Shown: positions 1-5,112 of the stretch, piece after piece
Position numbering within the stretch: the stretch's first letter is position 1
Layout of the letters: each line of letters opens with the position of its first letter
Assembly (NCBI GenBank): GCA_023431725.1
Contig: JAEYVN010000075.1
Coordinates: 1 to 5,112 of the forward strand
Length of the DNA stretch: 5,112 nucleotides
From: Pseudomonadota bacterium
Lineage (GTDB): Bacteria > Pseudomonadota > Alphaproteobacteria > Rhizobiales > Xanthobacteraceae
Direction: 5' to 3'
Translations under genes and position numbers: made by a program
Notes under the pieces: model-generated
The model's input: the letters and a program-made list of their open reading frames with translations, nothing else
What the model was told of the DNA's origin: nothing
Database searches by the model: none

Positions 1-395
1 TGATGGGCTTCGGTCATCGCGTCTACAAGAACTACGATCCGCGCGCGAAGATCATGCAGAAGACCTGCCATGAGGTCCTTGCCGAAGTCGGCCACGGCGA
101 CGATCCGTTGCTGCAGGTGGCCATGGAACTGGAACGCATCGCGCTGAGCGATGACTATTTCATCGAGAAGAAGCTTTACCCGAACATCGATTTCTATTCG
201 GGCATCACCCTCAAGGCGATGGGCTTCCCGACCTCGATGTTCACCGTGCTGTTCGCGGTCGCCCGCACCGTCGGCTGGATCGCACAGTGGAAGGAAATGA
301 TCGAAGATCCGCAGCAGAAGATCGGCCGCCCGCGCCAGCTCTATACCGGCGCCACCCGTCGCGACTACGCGCCGATCTCGACCCGCAAGGCCTGA
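1..395 (+). CDS. gltA: Citrate synthase, C-terminal part (5' end outside window)
   Basis: This is the last 130 or so residues of citrate synthase, which condenses oxaloacetate and acetyl-CoA to citrate at the entry of the TCA cycle in the cytoplasm. The reading frame is open from the window edge. The partial codon at 1-2 precedes an internal Met, so the ATG at 3 is not the start. Visible family signatures are [13 protein letters not shown] just after the edge, whose His corresponds to a catalytic histidine of the family, then [10 protein letters not shown] about 58 residues later, whose Asp is the catalytic aspartate, and GRPRQLYTG near the end, with arginines that bind substrate. The wording matches the type II (GltA, hexamer-forming) branch of Gram-negative bacteria. 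The stop codon is TGA at 393-395. The next gene converges from the minus strand and ends only 19 bp away. Identity is very secure; the N-terminal two thirds cannot be judged. Confidence 0.97.
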   Translation, partial: MGFGHRVYKNYDPRAKIMQKTCHEVLAEVGHGDDPLLQVAMELERIALSDDYFIEKKLYPNIDFYSGITLKAMGFPTSMFTVLFAVARTVGWIAQWKEMIEDPQQKIGRPRQLYTGATRRDYAPISTRKA

Positions 396-403
396 AGACG
401 ACC

Positions 404-430
404 TCGATCGGTCATCACTCTTCCGATCGA
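404..430. terminator. Hairpin between convergent gltA and secreted-protein gene
   Basis: A perfect 8-bp inverted repeat (TCGATCGG at 404-411, CCGATCGA at 423-430) with an 11-nt loop spans the gap between the gltA stop (395) and the stop of the opposing gene (415). The right arm therefore lies in the last codons of the minus-strand gene. The position suits a bidirectional terminator. Neither strand has a T-tract after the stem, so intrinsic termination would be weak; this is an inference from placement. Confidence 0.4.
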
Positions 431-1041
431 TCCAGGATCCTGGGACCTGGGCTGAGAGCAAGCTGATCTGGATTGTCCGCCTTTGCGAAAGACGTGAAGG
501 CGGACAAAACTTGCCGCATGTTCGCTGTGTTGCCCGGTACAATCACGATCAGGTCTCGATAGAGCGCATCGCCGGTCGTCAGATCGCCGGCATCCAGCGC
601 CGCCAGCACCGATAAGCCCGTGATGACAACCGTCTCTCCGGCATGAGCGCCATCGGTGCGGACCTTGAAAACGACCCCATCCGGTGTTGCACGGTAGCGG
701 CTCCACAAGCTGTTATCGACCAGAAGCAACGTGAAGCCTGACGACGCATCGCTATTCGACGTCGCCATGGTCGATATGGCGATGGCATTGCCTAGCCGCT
801 GCAGTCGCTGCAAGACGCGGCCACCTTTCAGCATATCGTCGCTTTTTGTGATCAAGGTTCCTGGCTTGAGTAGGCCTGACTTGGCAGCGTCCCGTATTGC
901 GAAGGCGACATCGAGCGATCGCGGATGTTGGGTGACGAAACTCCTTTCGAGCTGATTTTGTTGGTCGCAGGCCATCGCGAGATGATGCGATGCAAACAGA
1001 GCCGCGAAGGTCAGAATCGTACGCAGATACATTGTTCTCAT
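415..1041 (-). CDS. Small secreted protein of unknown function
   Basis: I do not recognise this 208-residue protein. The chosen start is the ATG at 1039-1041, because GGAGGG lies just upstream on the minus strand, about 5 nt from the ATG. A longer GTG start at 1059 would swallow this ribosome-binding site. The N-terminus is a plausible signal peptide: Arg at residues 2 and 7, a hydrophobic core at about 8-18, and an AMA|C cleavage site near residue 24. The Cys at mature position 1 is the only cysteine. The lipobox is poor (Ala at -3, Met at -2), so type I cleavage to the periplasm is likelier than lipidation. The mature part is mixed alpha/beta, with hydrophobic strands at about 103-109 (FTLLLVD), 137-148 and 163-169 (DLIVIVPG), and no metal-binding or catalytic motif I can name. 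It lies 57 bp downstream of the alkyl sulfatase on the same strand, so cotranscription is likely. Confidence is good that it is a gene, but its function is unknown. Confidence 0.8.
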   Translation of the reverse strand: MRTMYLRTILTFAALFASHHLAMACDQQNQLERSFVTQHPRSLDVAFAIRDAAKSGLLKPGTLITKSDDMLKGGRVLQRLQRLGNAIAISTMATSNSDASSGFTLLLVDNSLWSRYRATPDGVVFKVRTDGAHAGETVVITGLSVLAALDAGDLTTGDALYRDLIVIVPGNTANMRQVLSAFTSFAKADNPDQLALSPGPRILDRSEE

Positions 1042-1061
1042 AGTGCCCTCCGTGAGCACAA

Positions 1062-1091
1062 AAGGGCATGAACGGATGGCTTCATACCCTT
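1062..1091 (-). terminator. Strong hairpin between the sulfatase and its downstream gene (terminator or attenuator)
   Basis: On the minus strand, AAGGGTATGAA, an 8-nt loop, and TTCATGCCCTT form an 11-bp stem in which the only imperfection is one U-G wobble. The stem runs into TTTTG. It begins 7 nt after the sulfatase stop and ends about 20 nt before the ATG of the secreted-protein gene. The T-run is short, so partial termination or protection of the upstream mRNA 3' end is as plausible as full termination. Confidence 0.5.
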
Positions 1092-1098
1092 GACGCGG

Positions 1099-3123
1099 TT
1101 ACTTCGGAGCAGCCCCAACGAAATGATCGCGCTCGTTGGGGGTAACGATGTTGAACCAGAACGGAAATGTGTCGAGCATGGCGACGAATTCGCCGAAGGC
1201 TTCCCGGCGCCCCTCCACTTGCAACTCGCCAAAGGCAATCGCCTGTTCGGGGCTCAGTTCCCGCAACTGAATGCGATCAAGGGTGGATTTGGTGAGGGAG
1301 ATCGTCGCGTCGGCGTCTGGAACCGGCTTCCTGGCATAGTTGAGAACGCCATTTTCGACCAGCAGCGCATAGGGCTGCTTGAGATCGGTAAACTCAATGT
1401 TCAGCACGAGATTTTTGCCTGCAGCTCGCGGACCATTCAGCCGAACCGCCAGATAATCGAAGGTCATCTCCGGCGGCATTGCGTGGATCGTGTCGCGACT
1501 CGCATGACTGCCCCCGCCCTGTTGTGGAACGCCATTGCGAAGTTCATAGGCGCCCTGCAGGTAGATCGCACGCCACGGGCCGGCCTCCGCCTGATAGCCC
1601 ATCTGCTCATAGGCGTCCGCGAGCATCTCCTTGCCGTCCTTGTTGTCCGGATCGGCAAAGACGACATGCTTCAGGACTTCGGCGATCCAGCGATATTCGC
1701 CCCTTTCGAAATCGGCTTTGGCCTTCTGAATGAGGGCTTCGGAGCCGCCCATATACTCGACATATTTCTTGGCGGCATTTGCGGGCGGCAACTGATCCAG
1801 AGTTGTCGGGTTGGCGTCGTAGAAGCCCATATAGCGCTGATAGACGGCGCGCGTGTTGTGCTTCACGGTGCCATAATAGCCACGATTGTACCATTGCCTG
1901 TCGAGTTCCGGCGGCAGTGCGATCATGTTGGAGATCTCGACCCCGGTGTAACCCTTGTTCATGAGGTTCACCGACTGGTCGTGGATATATTTATAAAGAT
2001 CGCGCTGCTTCTTCAGGTAATCGATGACTTTATCGTTTCCCCAGATCGGCCAATGGTGGCTCTGGAATTTGACGTCGATATCGTCGCCATAGAGATTGAT
2101 GGTTTCGTTCAGGAACCTGGCCCATCTCAACGGGTCACGCACCGGTGCGCCGCGCGGGCTGAGGACATTATGGAGTGTGTTGGTGGAGTTTTCCGCCATC
2201 CACATGGCCCGAAAGTCAGGAAAATAGGCGTTCATTTCCGCGGGCGCTTCCGTGCCGGGCGTCATCTGGAACGCCATGTGGACGCCGTCGATGATCACCT
2301 CTTCGCCGGGATTCTTGATCGTGCGTGTGGGCAGGATCAGGCCGCTGGTGCCCAACGAGGTGGTCAGTCCCAGCCCAGCATTGACGCCACCTTGCGGATT
2401 GCGCGGCAGCATCGCTCCATACATGTAGATCGCGCGTCGCCCCATGGCGTTGCCGGCAATGACATTTTCACTGATGGCATTCTCGGTGAAGTTTTCGGGG
2501 GCGAGGATCGGAATTCTGCCGGCTACGACGTCTGTCTCGTCGACGATCCCCCGCACACCACCGTAGTGGTCGAGGTGGGAATGACTATAAACCACGGCCG
2601 ACACGGGCCGCAGGCCGAGATGCTGCGTGACGAGATCGTAGGCAGCTTTCGCAGTTTCCTGCGAGATCACCGGATCAAAGACGATCCAGCCCTGGTCGCC
2701 GCGAATGAAGGTGATGTTGGAAAAGTCATACCCTCGCACCTGGAAGATGCGGTCATGCACGCGGAATAGGCCGTATTGCATATTGAGTTGTGCGTTGCGC
2801 CACAGGCTTGGATTGACCGTATCGGGGGCTGGTTTGTCCGTACCGATATAGGCCTTGTAGGATTCAAGGTCCCAAACGACCTCACCCCTCGCATTGCGGA
2901 TGGTGAGTGTTTCCGGCCTGCCGATGAGGCCGCGCGCGGCATTCTCGAAATCGTCGCGGTCGTTGAAGTTGAGCTTTTGCGCAGCGGTGAGATTGGCAGC
3001 TTTCGTGGCTTCGCTGGCGGCCTTCGGCTGCGTCTGGCCGAGCGATGGTTGGGAAGCGAATACGAGGGCTAACGTCGCGAGGTTTAACGCATTCTGTCGA
3101 ATTGTAGGGCACCTGTACGCCAT
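1099..3123 (-). CDS. Secreted alkyl/aryl-sulfatase, SdsA1/BDS1 type (metallo-beta-lactamase fold)
   Basis: This 674-residue protein is a full-length class III (Zn-dependent) alkyl sulfatase, which hydrolyses alkyl sulfate esters such as dodecyl sulfate to the alcohol and sulfate. A signal peptide is visible (Arg 4 and 9, hydrophobic core about 12-23, cleavage near SLG|Q at 29), so it acts in the periplasm. The metallo-beta-lactamase domain covers roughly 115-360 and carries HSHLDHYGG (His181, His183, Asp185, His186), Glu292, Glu311 and His356. All keep the spacing I recall for the two-zinc site of Pseudomonas SdsA1. Asn319 and Arg324 fit its sulfate-binding residues. A helical dimerisation domain follows at about 400-535, then an SCP2-like C-terminal domain at about 545-665 thought to help bind hydrophobic substrate. 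The ATG at 3121-3123 has GGGAG 7 nt upstream. No residue of the metal site is missing. The true substrate (detergent, other alkyl or aryl sulfate) cannot be read from sequence. No regulator gene is adjacent. Confidence 0.95.
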   Translation of the reverse strand: MAYRCPTIRQNALNLATLALVFASQPSLGQTQPKAASEATKAANLTAAQKLNFNDRDDFENAARGLIGRPETLTIRNARGEVVWDLESYKAYIGTDKPAPDTVNPSLWRNAQLNMQYGLFRVHDRIFQVRGYDFSNITFIRGDQGWIVFDPVISQETAKAAYDLVTQHLGLRPVSAVVYSHSHLDHYGGVRGIVDETDVVAGRIPILAPENFTENAISENVIAGNAMGRRAIYMYGAMLPRNPQGGVNAGLGLTTSLGTSGLILPTRTIKNPGEEVIIDGVHMAFQMTPGTEAPAEMNAYFPDFRAMWMAENSTNTLHNVLSPRGAPVRDPLRWARFLNETINLYGDDIDVKFQSHHWPIWGNDKVIDYLKKQRDLYKYIHDQSVNLMNKGYTGVEISNMIALPPELDRQWYNRGYYGTVKHNTRAVYQRYMGFYDANPTTLDQLPPANAAKKYVEYMGGSEALIQKAKADFERGEYRWIAEVLKHVVFADPDNKDGKEMLADAYEQMGYQAEAGPWRAIYLQGAYELRNGVPQQGGGSHASRDTIHAMPPEMTFDYLAVRLNGPRAAGKNLVLNIEFTDLKQPYALLVENGVLNYARKPVPDADATISLTKSTLDRIQLRELSPEQAIAFGELQVEGRREAFGEFVAMLDTFPFWFNIVTPNERDHFVGAAPK

Positions 3124-3144
3124 GACAACTCTCCCTTACGCACT

Positions 3145-3165
3145 GATACTAGTGTGTTCTGTATC
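3145..3165. promoter_or_regulatory. Candidate operator upstream of the sulfatase
   Basis: GATAC at 3145-3149 and GTATC at 3161-3165 form a 5-bp inverted repeat with an 11-bp spacer, so the centres lie about 16 bp apart. It sits 22-42 bp upstream of the sulfatase ATG, between the ribosome-binding site and the suggested promoter. A second small palindrome, ACTAGT (3148-3153), overlaps it. The arms are short, so chance is a real alternative. Confidence 0.25.
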
Positions 3166-3178
3166 CTCTCCGATTTCG

Positions 3179-3207
3179 ATTAAGCTGATTGGGGTGTTTT
3201 AAGTCGA
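3179..3207 (-). promoter_or_regulatory. Possible sigma-70-type promoter of the sulfatase gene
   Basis: Read on the minus strand, TCGACT (3202-3207) and CTTAAT (3179-3184) are separated by exactly 17 bp, and each matches 4 of 6 consensus bases of the -35 and -10 elements. Transcription would start near 3172, leaving a leader of about 50 nt that contains the candidate operator. The matches are weak. Confidence 0.25.
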
Positions 3208-3507
3208 TGGCGAGACGAAAATGGTGGTCACTGCATTGAAAAATTTAATGGCCCCCTCTTCGGTCGTCATGCATGGAGTTGCGTCACGGCCAAACTTTAG
3301 CAAACCGTATTCCTGAAAATTGCGGAAAGATAGAGGTCGTGCATCTTGCACCGAACACATAAATGCGACTTCGAATTTTTTTGCGCGTCGCACATCAGAG
3401 ATTTCTCTTCATCAACACAAACAGAGATGACGATGCCTGGCGTGGCGCTGCGTTTTGACTTCTGCGTTTCTTTTTTTGACGACATGCAGTCATTTCGCAT
3501 CAAAACT

Positions 3508-3513
3508 TGTAAT
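3508..3513 (+). promoter_or_regulatory. Possible -10 element of the small membrane protein gene
   Basis: TGTAAT matches 5 of 6 bases of the -10 consensus and lies 50 bp upstream of the ATG at 3563. No good -35 element is found 16-18 bp upstream of it; a TTGACG at 3476-3481 is too far away, at 26 bp. I also looked for the GGAAC/CGTT promoter of the alphaproteobacterial general stress sigma factor EcfG and did not see it. Confidence 0.2.
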
Positions 3514-3562
3514 CGTGCTATTAGGAGTTGAATTGCTGCCGACTCAAAGTTGAGGACACTCT

Positions 3563-3850
3563 ATGCCGACACTCGCTCAATTGATCGTATGGATTGCCGT
3601 TGGTCTGATCGGCGGTAGCCTCGCCGGCTTGATCATCACCTGGCATCGCCACGGCTTTGGTCTCTGGCGCAATATCGGACTGGGGCTGGTCGGCGCGCTG
3701 ATTGGCGGATTTATCTTCCGCATGTTCGGGTTGTTTCCCGGTCTCGACAGGATCTCGATCTCGCTGCGCGACGTCGTTGCTGCGTTCGTCGGCTCGCTGA
3801 TCGTGCTCGCAGCCTTGTGGCTATGGCAGACGTTCAGCAAGCCGCGCTAA
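3563..3850 (+). CDS. GlsB/YeaQ/YmgE family (transglycosylase-associated) small membrane protein
   Basis: This 95-residue inner-membrane protein has three hydrophobic helices, at about 5-26, 34-57 and 70-90, joined by short charged loops (WHRHG after the first, DRISISLRD before the third). The glycine-rich pattern GLWRNIGLGLVGALIGGFIF in the second helix is the typical signature of the transglycosylase-associated family, which is usually 80-100 residues long. Despite the family name, no enzymatic activity is established. Members are often induced by stress or acid, which is general knowledge and not shown here. The ATG at 3563 is preceded by GAGGA at 3552-3556 with a 6-nt spacing, which supports this start. 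The gene stands alone: it is divergent from the sulfatase, convergent with fabH, and followed directly by hairpins. Family assignment is fairly sure; the role is not known. Confidence 0.88.
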   Translation: MPTLAQLIVWIAVGLIGGSLAGLIITWHRHGFGLWRNIGLGLVGALIGGFIFRMFGLFPGLDRISISLRDVVAAFVGSLIVLAALWLWQTFSKPR

Positions 3851-3865
3851 AGCCGTTTCGGCTTT
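3849..3865 (+). terminator. Hairpin at the stop codon of the small membrane protein gene
   Basis: AAAGCCG, a TTT loop, and CGGCTTT form a perfect 7-bp stem that starts inside the TAA stop codon (3848-3850). Only three T residues follow the GC part, and they are part of the stem, so this is a compact but modest intrinsic terminator. A second hairpin follows within 10 bp. Confidence 0.55.
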
Positions 3866-3874
3866 GGTGTCCTC

Positions 3875-3894
3875 AAAGCTCGAGCTCTAGCTTT
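3875..3894 (+). terminator. Second hairpin with T-rich tail
   Basis: AAAGCT (3875-3880) and AGCTTT (3889-3894) pair around an 8-nt loop, and the stem is followed by TTGTTTTG-like T-rich sequence. It could back up the first hairpin. The segment also contains the perfect 10-bp palindrome AGCTCGAGCT (3877-3886), and it is probably the left end of the repeat element described next. Confidence 0.4.
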
Positions 3895-3950
3895 TGTTTT
3901 GACGCGTTTTCACCACGCGATCCGACTCCCCCGTCGCGCGAAAACGCTCC
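3875..3950. repeat. Palindromic intergenic repeat of the Bradyrhizobium type (diverged copy)
   Basis: An 8-bp inverted repeat, GCGTTTTC (3904-3911) and GAAAACGC (3940-3947), encloses a nested one, CGCGA (3916-3920) and TCGCG (3934-3938), leaving a 13-nt loop. To the left it is flanked by GAGCTCTAG and a TTTTGTTTTGAC stretch. This order of GAGCTCTAG, T-rich tract, GACGCGTTTTC, CGCGA, TCGC and GAAAACGCT matches from memory a short palindromic element scattered through intergenic regions of Bradyrhizobium-related genomes; I know no agreed name for it. The loop here differs from the version I remember, which suggests an old copy. There is no second copy in this window. Confidence 0.6.
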
Positions 3951-3974
3951 AAAATTATCGGCTATGAAAGTTCG

Positions 3975-4997
3975 TTACGCGGCGGCGCGTGCGGCGCCGT
4001 CATAAGCCCATGTGACGTAGGCCGCGCCCCAGGTGAAGCCGCCACCAAATGCCGCCAGCACGAGACGGTCGCCGGTGTTGAGCTGGCTTTCGTAATCCCA
4101 GAGGCAAAGCGGGATGGTTGCGGCAGTGGTGTTGCCGTATTTCTGGATCGTCATCATGACCCGTTCCATCGGCAAGCCCATCCGCTCGGCGGTGGATTCG
4201 ATGATGCGACGGTTGGCCTGGTGCGGCACCAGCCATTTGATCATGTCACCGCGCAGGTTGTTGCGCGTCATGATTTCACCGGCGACCTCAGCCATCTTTG
4301 CGATTGCAAATTTGTAAACCGCGGCGCCTTCCTGGTGTACATAATGCATCCGCTTGGCGACGGTCTCGGCGCTCGGCGGAAGGCGGCTTCCTCCTGCCTT
4401 CTGATGCAAATGCGTCATGCCGGAACCATCGGAGCGGATCAGCGTATCGAGAATGCCCTCGCCATTCGAACTCGGCTCGATCAGCACCGCACCGGCGCCG
4501 TCGCCAAACAGGACACACGTTGCGCGGTCGGTATAGTCGATGATCGCCGACATCTTGTCGGCGCCGACGACGATGACCTTCTTGCACTGTCCGTTCGCCA
4601 CAAATTGCGAGGCGATGGTGATCGCATAGATAAAGCCGGAGCAGGCAGCCTGAACGTCGAACGATCCGATCGGGCCAACGCCGACCATCTCGCAGATCAG
4701 ATTGGCGGTGGACGGAAAAACAAAGTCAGGCGTCGTCGTGGCGCAGATCAGCAGGTCGATGTCTTGCGGCTTGTTGCCGGTTCGCTCCAACAAACCGCGC
4801 ACGGCTTCGGCGCCCATATGGGACGTCCCAAGCCCCTCGCCTTTCAGGATGCGGCGCTCACGGATCCCGGTCCGCTCGGTGATCCAGGCGTCCGATGTGT
4901 CGACCAGGTCGGCCAACTCGGCATTGCTGAGAACGTACTCAGGAAGGTAGCCGCAAACGCCTGTTATCGCTGGTGTTTTAAGATGGCCGTTGCGCAT
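3975..4997 (-). CDS. fabH: Beta-ketoacyl-ACP synthase III, Bacteroidetes-like subtype
   Basis: This 340-residue cytoplasmic thiolase-fold enzyme would condense an acyl-CoA (acetyl-CoA or a branched or longer primer) with malonyl-ACP to start fatty acid synthesis. The catalytic triad is intact: Cys119 in QAACSGF, His259 in VPHQANRR and Asn289 in YGNTTAA. His and Asn are 30 residues apart as in E. coli FabH. Cys to His is about 8 residues longer because of an insertion around THLHQKAGGS (195-204) to MHYVHQEG. The motifs GADKMSAIIDYTDRAT, THLHQKAGGS, IPLCLWDYE and the end GGFTWGAAYVTW resemble Bacteroidetes FabH more than the usual alphaproteobacterial one. Length is slightly above the normal 315-330. 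The ATG at 4995-4997 is the only in-frame start upstream of the conserved ITGVCGYLPE, but no clear ribosome-binding site precedes it. The gene is alone, not next to plsX or ihfA, so it may be a second FabH used for a special primer or secondary lipid. Family certain; subtype inferred. Confidence 0.93.
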   Translation of the reverse strand: MRNGHLKTPAITGVCGYLPEYVLSNAELADLVDTSDAWITERTGIRERRILKGEGLGTSHMGAEAVRGLLERTGNKPQDIDLLICATTTPDFVFPSTANLICEMVGVGPIGSFDVQAACSGFIYAITIASQFVANGQCKKVIVVGADKMSAIIDYTDRATCVLFGDGAGAVLIEPSSNGEGILDTLIRSDGSGMTHLHQKAGGSRLPPSAETVAKRMHYVHQEGAAVYKFAIAKMAEVAGEIMTRNNLRGDMIKWLVPHQANRRIIESTAERMGLPMERVMMTIQKYGNTTAATIPLCLWDYESQLNTGDRLVLAAFGGGFTWGAAYVTWAYDGAARAAA

Positions 4998-5054
4998 GCA
5001 GATTCGCCGGTGGAGTGGGACGGCTAAGGACGTCGGGGATGAGACACGTTAGGG

Positions 5055-5083
5055 CTGATACCAGCCTTTGAGCCGTTTGTCAG
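5055..5083 (-). promoter_or_regulatory. Candidate sigma-70-type promoter of fabH
   Basis: On the minus strand CTGACA (5078-5083; 5 of 6 to the -35 consensus) and TATCAG (5055-5060; 4 of 6 to the -10 consensus) are separated by exactly 17 bp. Transcription would begin near 5048, about 50 nt before the ATG at 4997. This supports fabH having its own promoter rather than being the tail of an operon. The rest of the right edge (4998-5112) shows no gene. Confidence 0.4.
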
Positions 5084-5112
5084 GTCGACAGTCTCGATTT
5101 GCTTGCAACTTG

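Larger units (their letters stand above)
3124..3562. other. Divergent intergenic region, about 45% G+C
   Basis: This 439-bp stretch separates the start of the sulfatase gene from the start of the small membrane protein gene, so it must hold both promoters. A direct count over 3211-3540 gives about 45% G+C, visibly below the flanking coding sequence. Short open frames exist on both strands (for example 3199-3393 and 3297-3503 on minus, 3346-3531 on plus), but none has a convincing ribosome-binding site or a recognisable product. I see no RNA gene, riboswitch or insertion sequence remnant in it. Confidence 0.7.

Noticed and set aside
1042..1059. GTG at 1059 as the start of the secreted protein
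   Set aside because: It would place the strong GGAGGG ribosome-binding site inside the gene and add six residues before the signal peptide. The ATG at 1041 fits much better.
1090..2769. Open frame of 559 codons on the plus strand opposite the sulfatase
   Set aside because: It lies wholly inside the well-supported sulfatase gene, has no recognisable domain, and its length is expected for an antisense frame of a GC-rich gene.
3364..3392. TGCGAC/GTCGCA inverted repeat around a T-tract
   Set aside because: The 6-bp arms are 17 nt apart and the T-tract is in the loop rather than after the stem, so it does not fit a terminator. Probably chance.
3199..3503. Two short minus-strand frames (3199-3393, 3297-3503) in the intergenic region
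   Set aside because: They overlap one another, lack ribosome-binding sites, and one begins with GTG. Neither product resembles a known family.
3346..3531. 61-codon plus-strand frame upstream of the membrane protein gene
   Set aside because: No ribosome-binding site, low-G+C sequence, and no hydrophobic or domain pattern; most likely chance.
4221..5027. Open frame of 268 codons on the plus strand opposite fabH
   Set aside because: It is an antisense shadow of fabH, rich in Asp, Arg and His as such frames usually are, with no family resemblance.

Overview
The window looks like chromosome of an alphaproteobacterium of the order Hyphomicrobiales, most probably near Bradyrhizobium, Afipia or Rhodopseudomonas. 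This is a judgement from three things seen here: a type II (hexameric-family) citrate synthase C-terminus, GC-rich coding sequence, and an intergenic palindromic element at about 3875-3950 that resembles a repeat I recall as common in Bradyrhizobium-type genomes. No database search was possible.

Layout from left to right. (1) Positions 1-395 hold the 3' end of citrate synthase (gltA, +), which runs in from the left edge. (2) A minus-strand pair converges on it: a small secreted protein of unknown function (415-1041) and, upstream of it, a complete secreted SdsA1/BDS1-type alkyl sulfatase with a metallo-beta-lactamase fold (1099-3123). The two are 57 bp apart, with a strong hairpin between them. 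(3) A divergent intergenic region of 439 bp (3124-3562, about 45% G+C where counted) separates the sulfatase from a 95-residue, three-helix membrane protein of the GlsB/YeaQ/YmgE (transglycosylase-associated) family (3563-3850, +). (4) After tandem hairpins and the palindromic repeat comes a complete beta-ketoacyl-ACP synthase III (fabH) on the minus strand (3975-4997). Its promoter region fills the right edge.

The genes do not form one pathway. Citrate synthase and FabH are core carbon and lipid metabolism. The sulfatase would release fatty alcohol and sulfate from alkyl sulfates in the periplasm. The membrane protein belongs to a family often linked to stress. The most notable points are that FabH reads like the Bacteroidetes branch of the family and is not in the plsX-fabH-ihfA arrangement usual for alphaproteobacteria, and that the sulfatase is paired with an unrecognised secreted partner. 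I found no CRISPR array, tRNA, rRNA, insertion sequence or phage gene, and nothing I would call an undescribed defence or mobile system.
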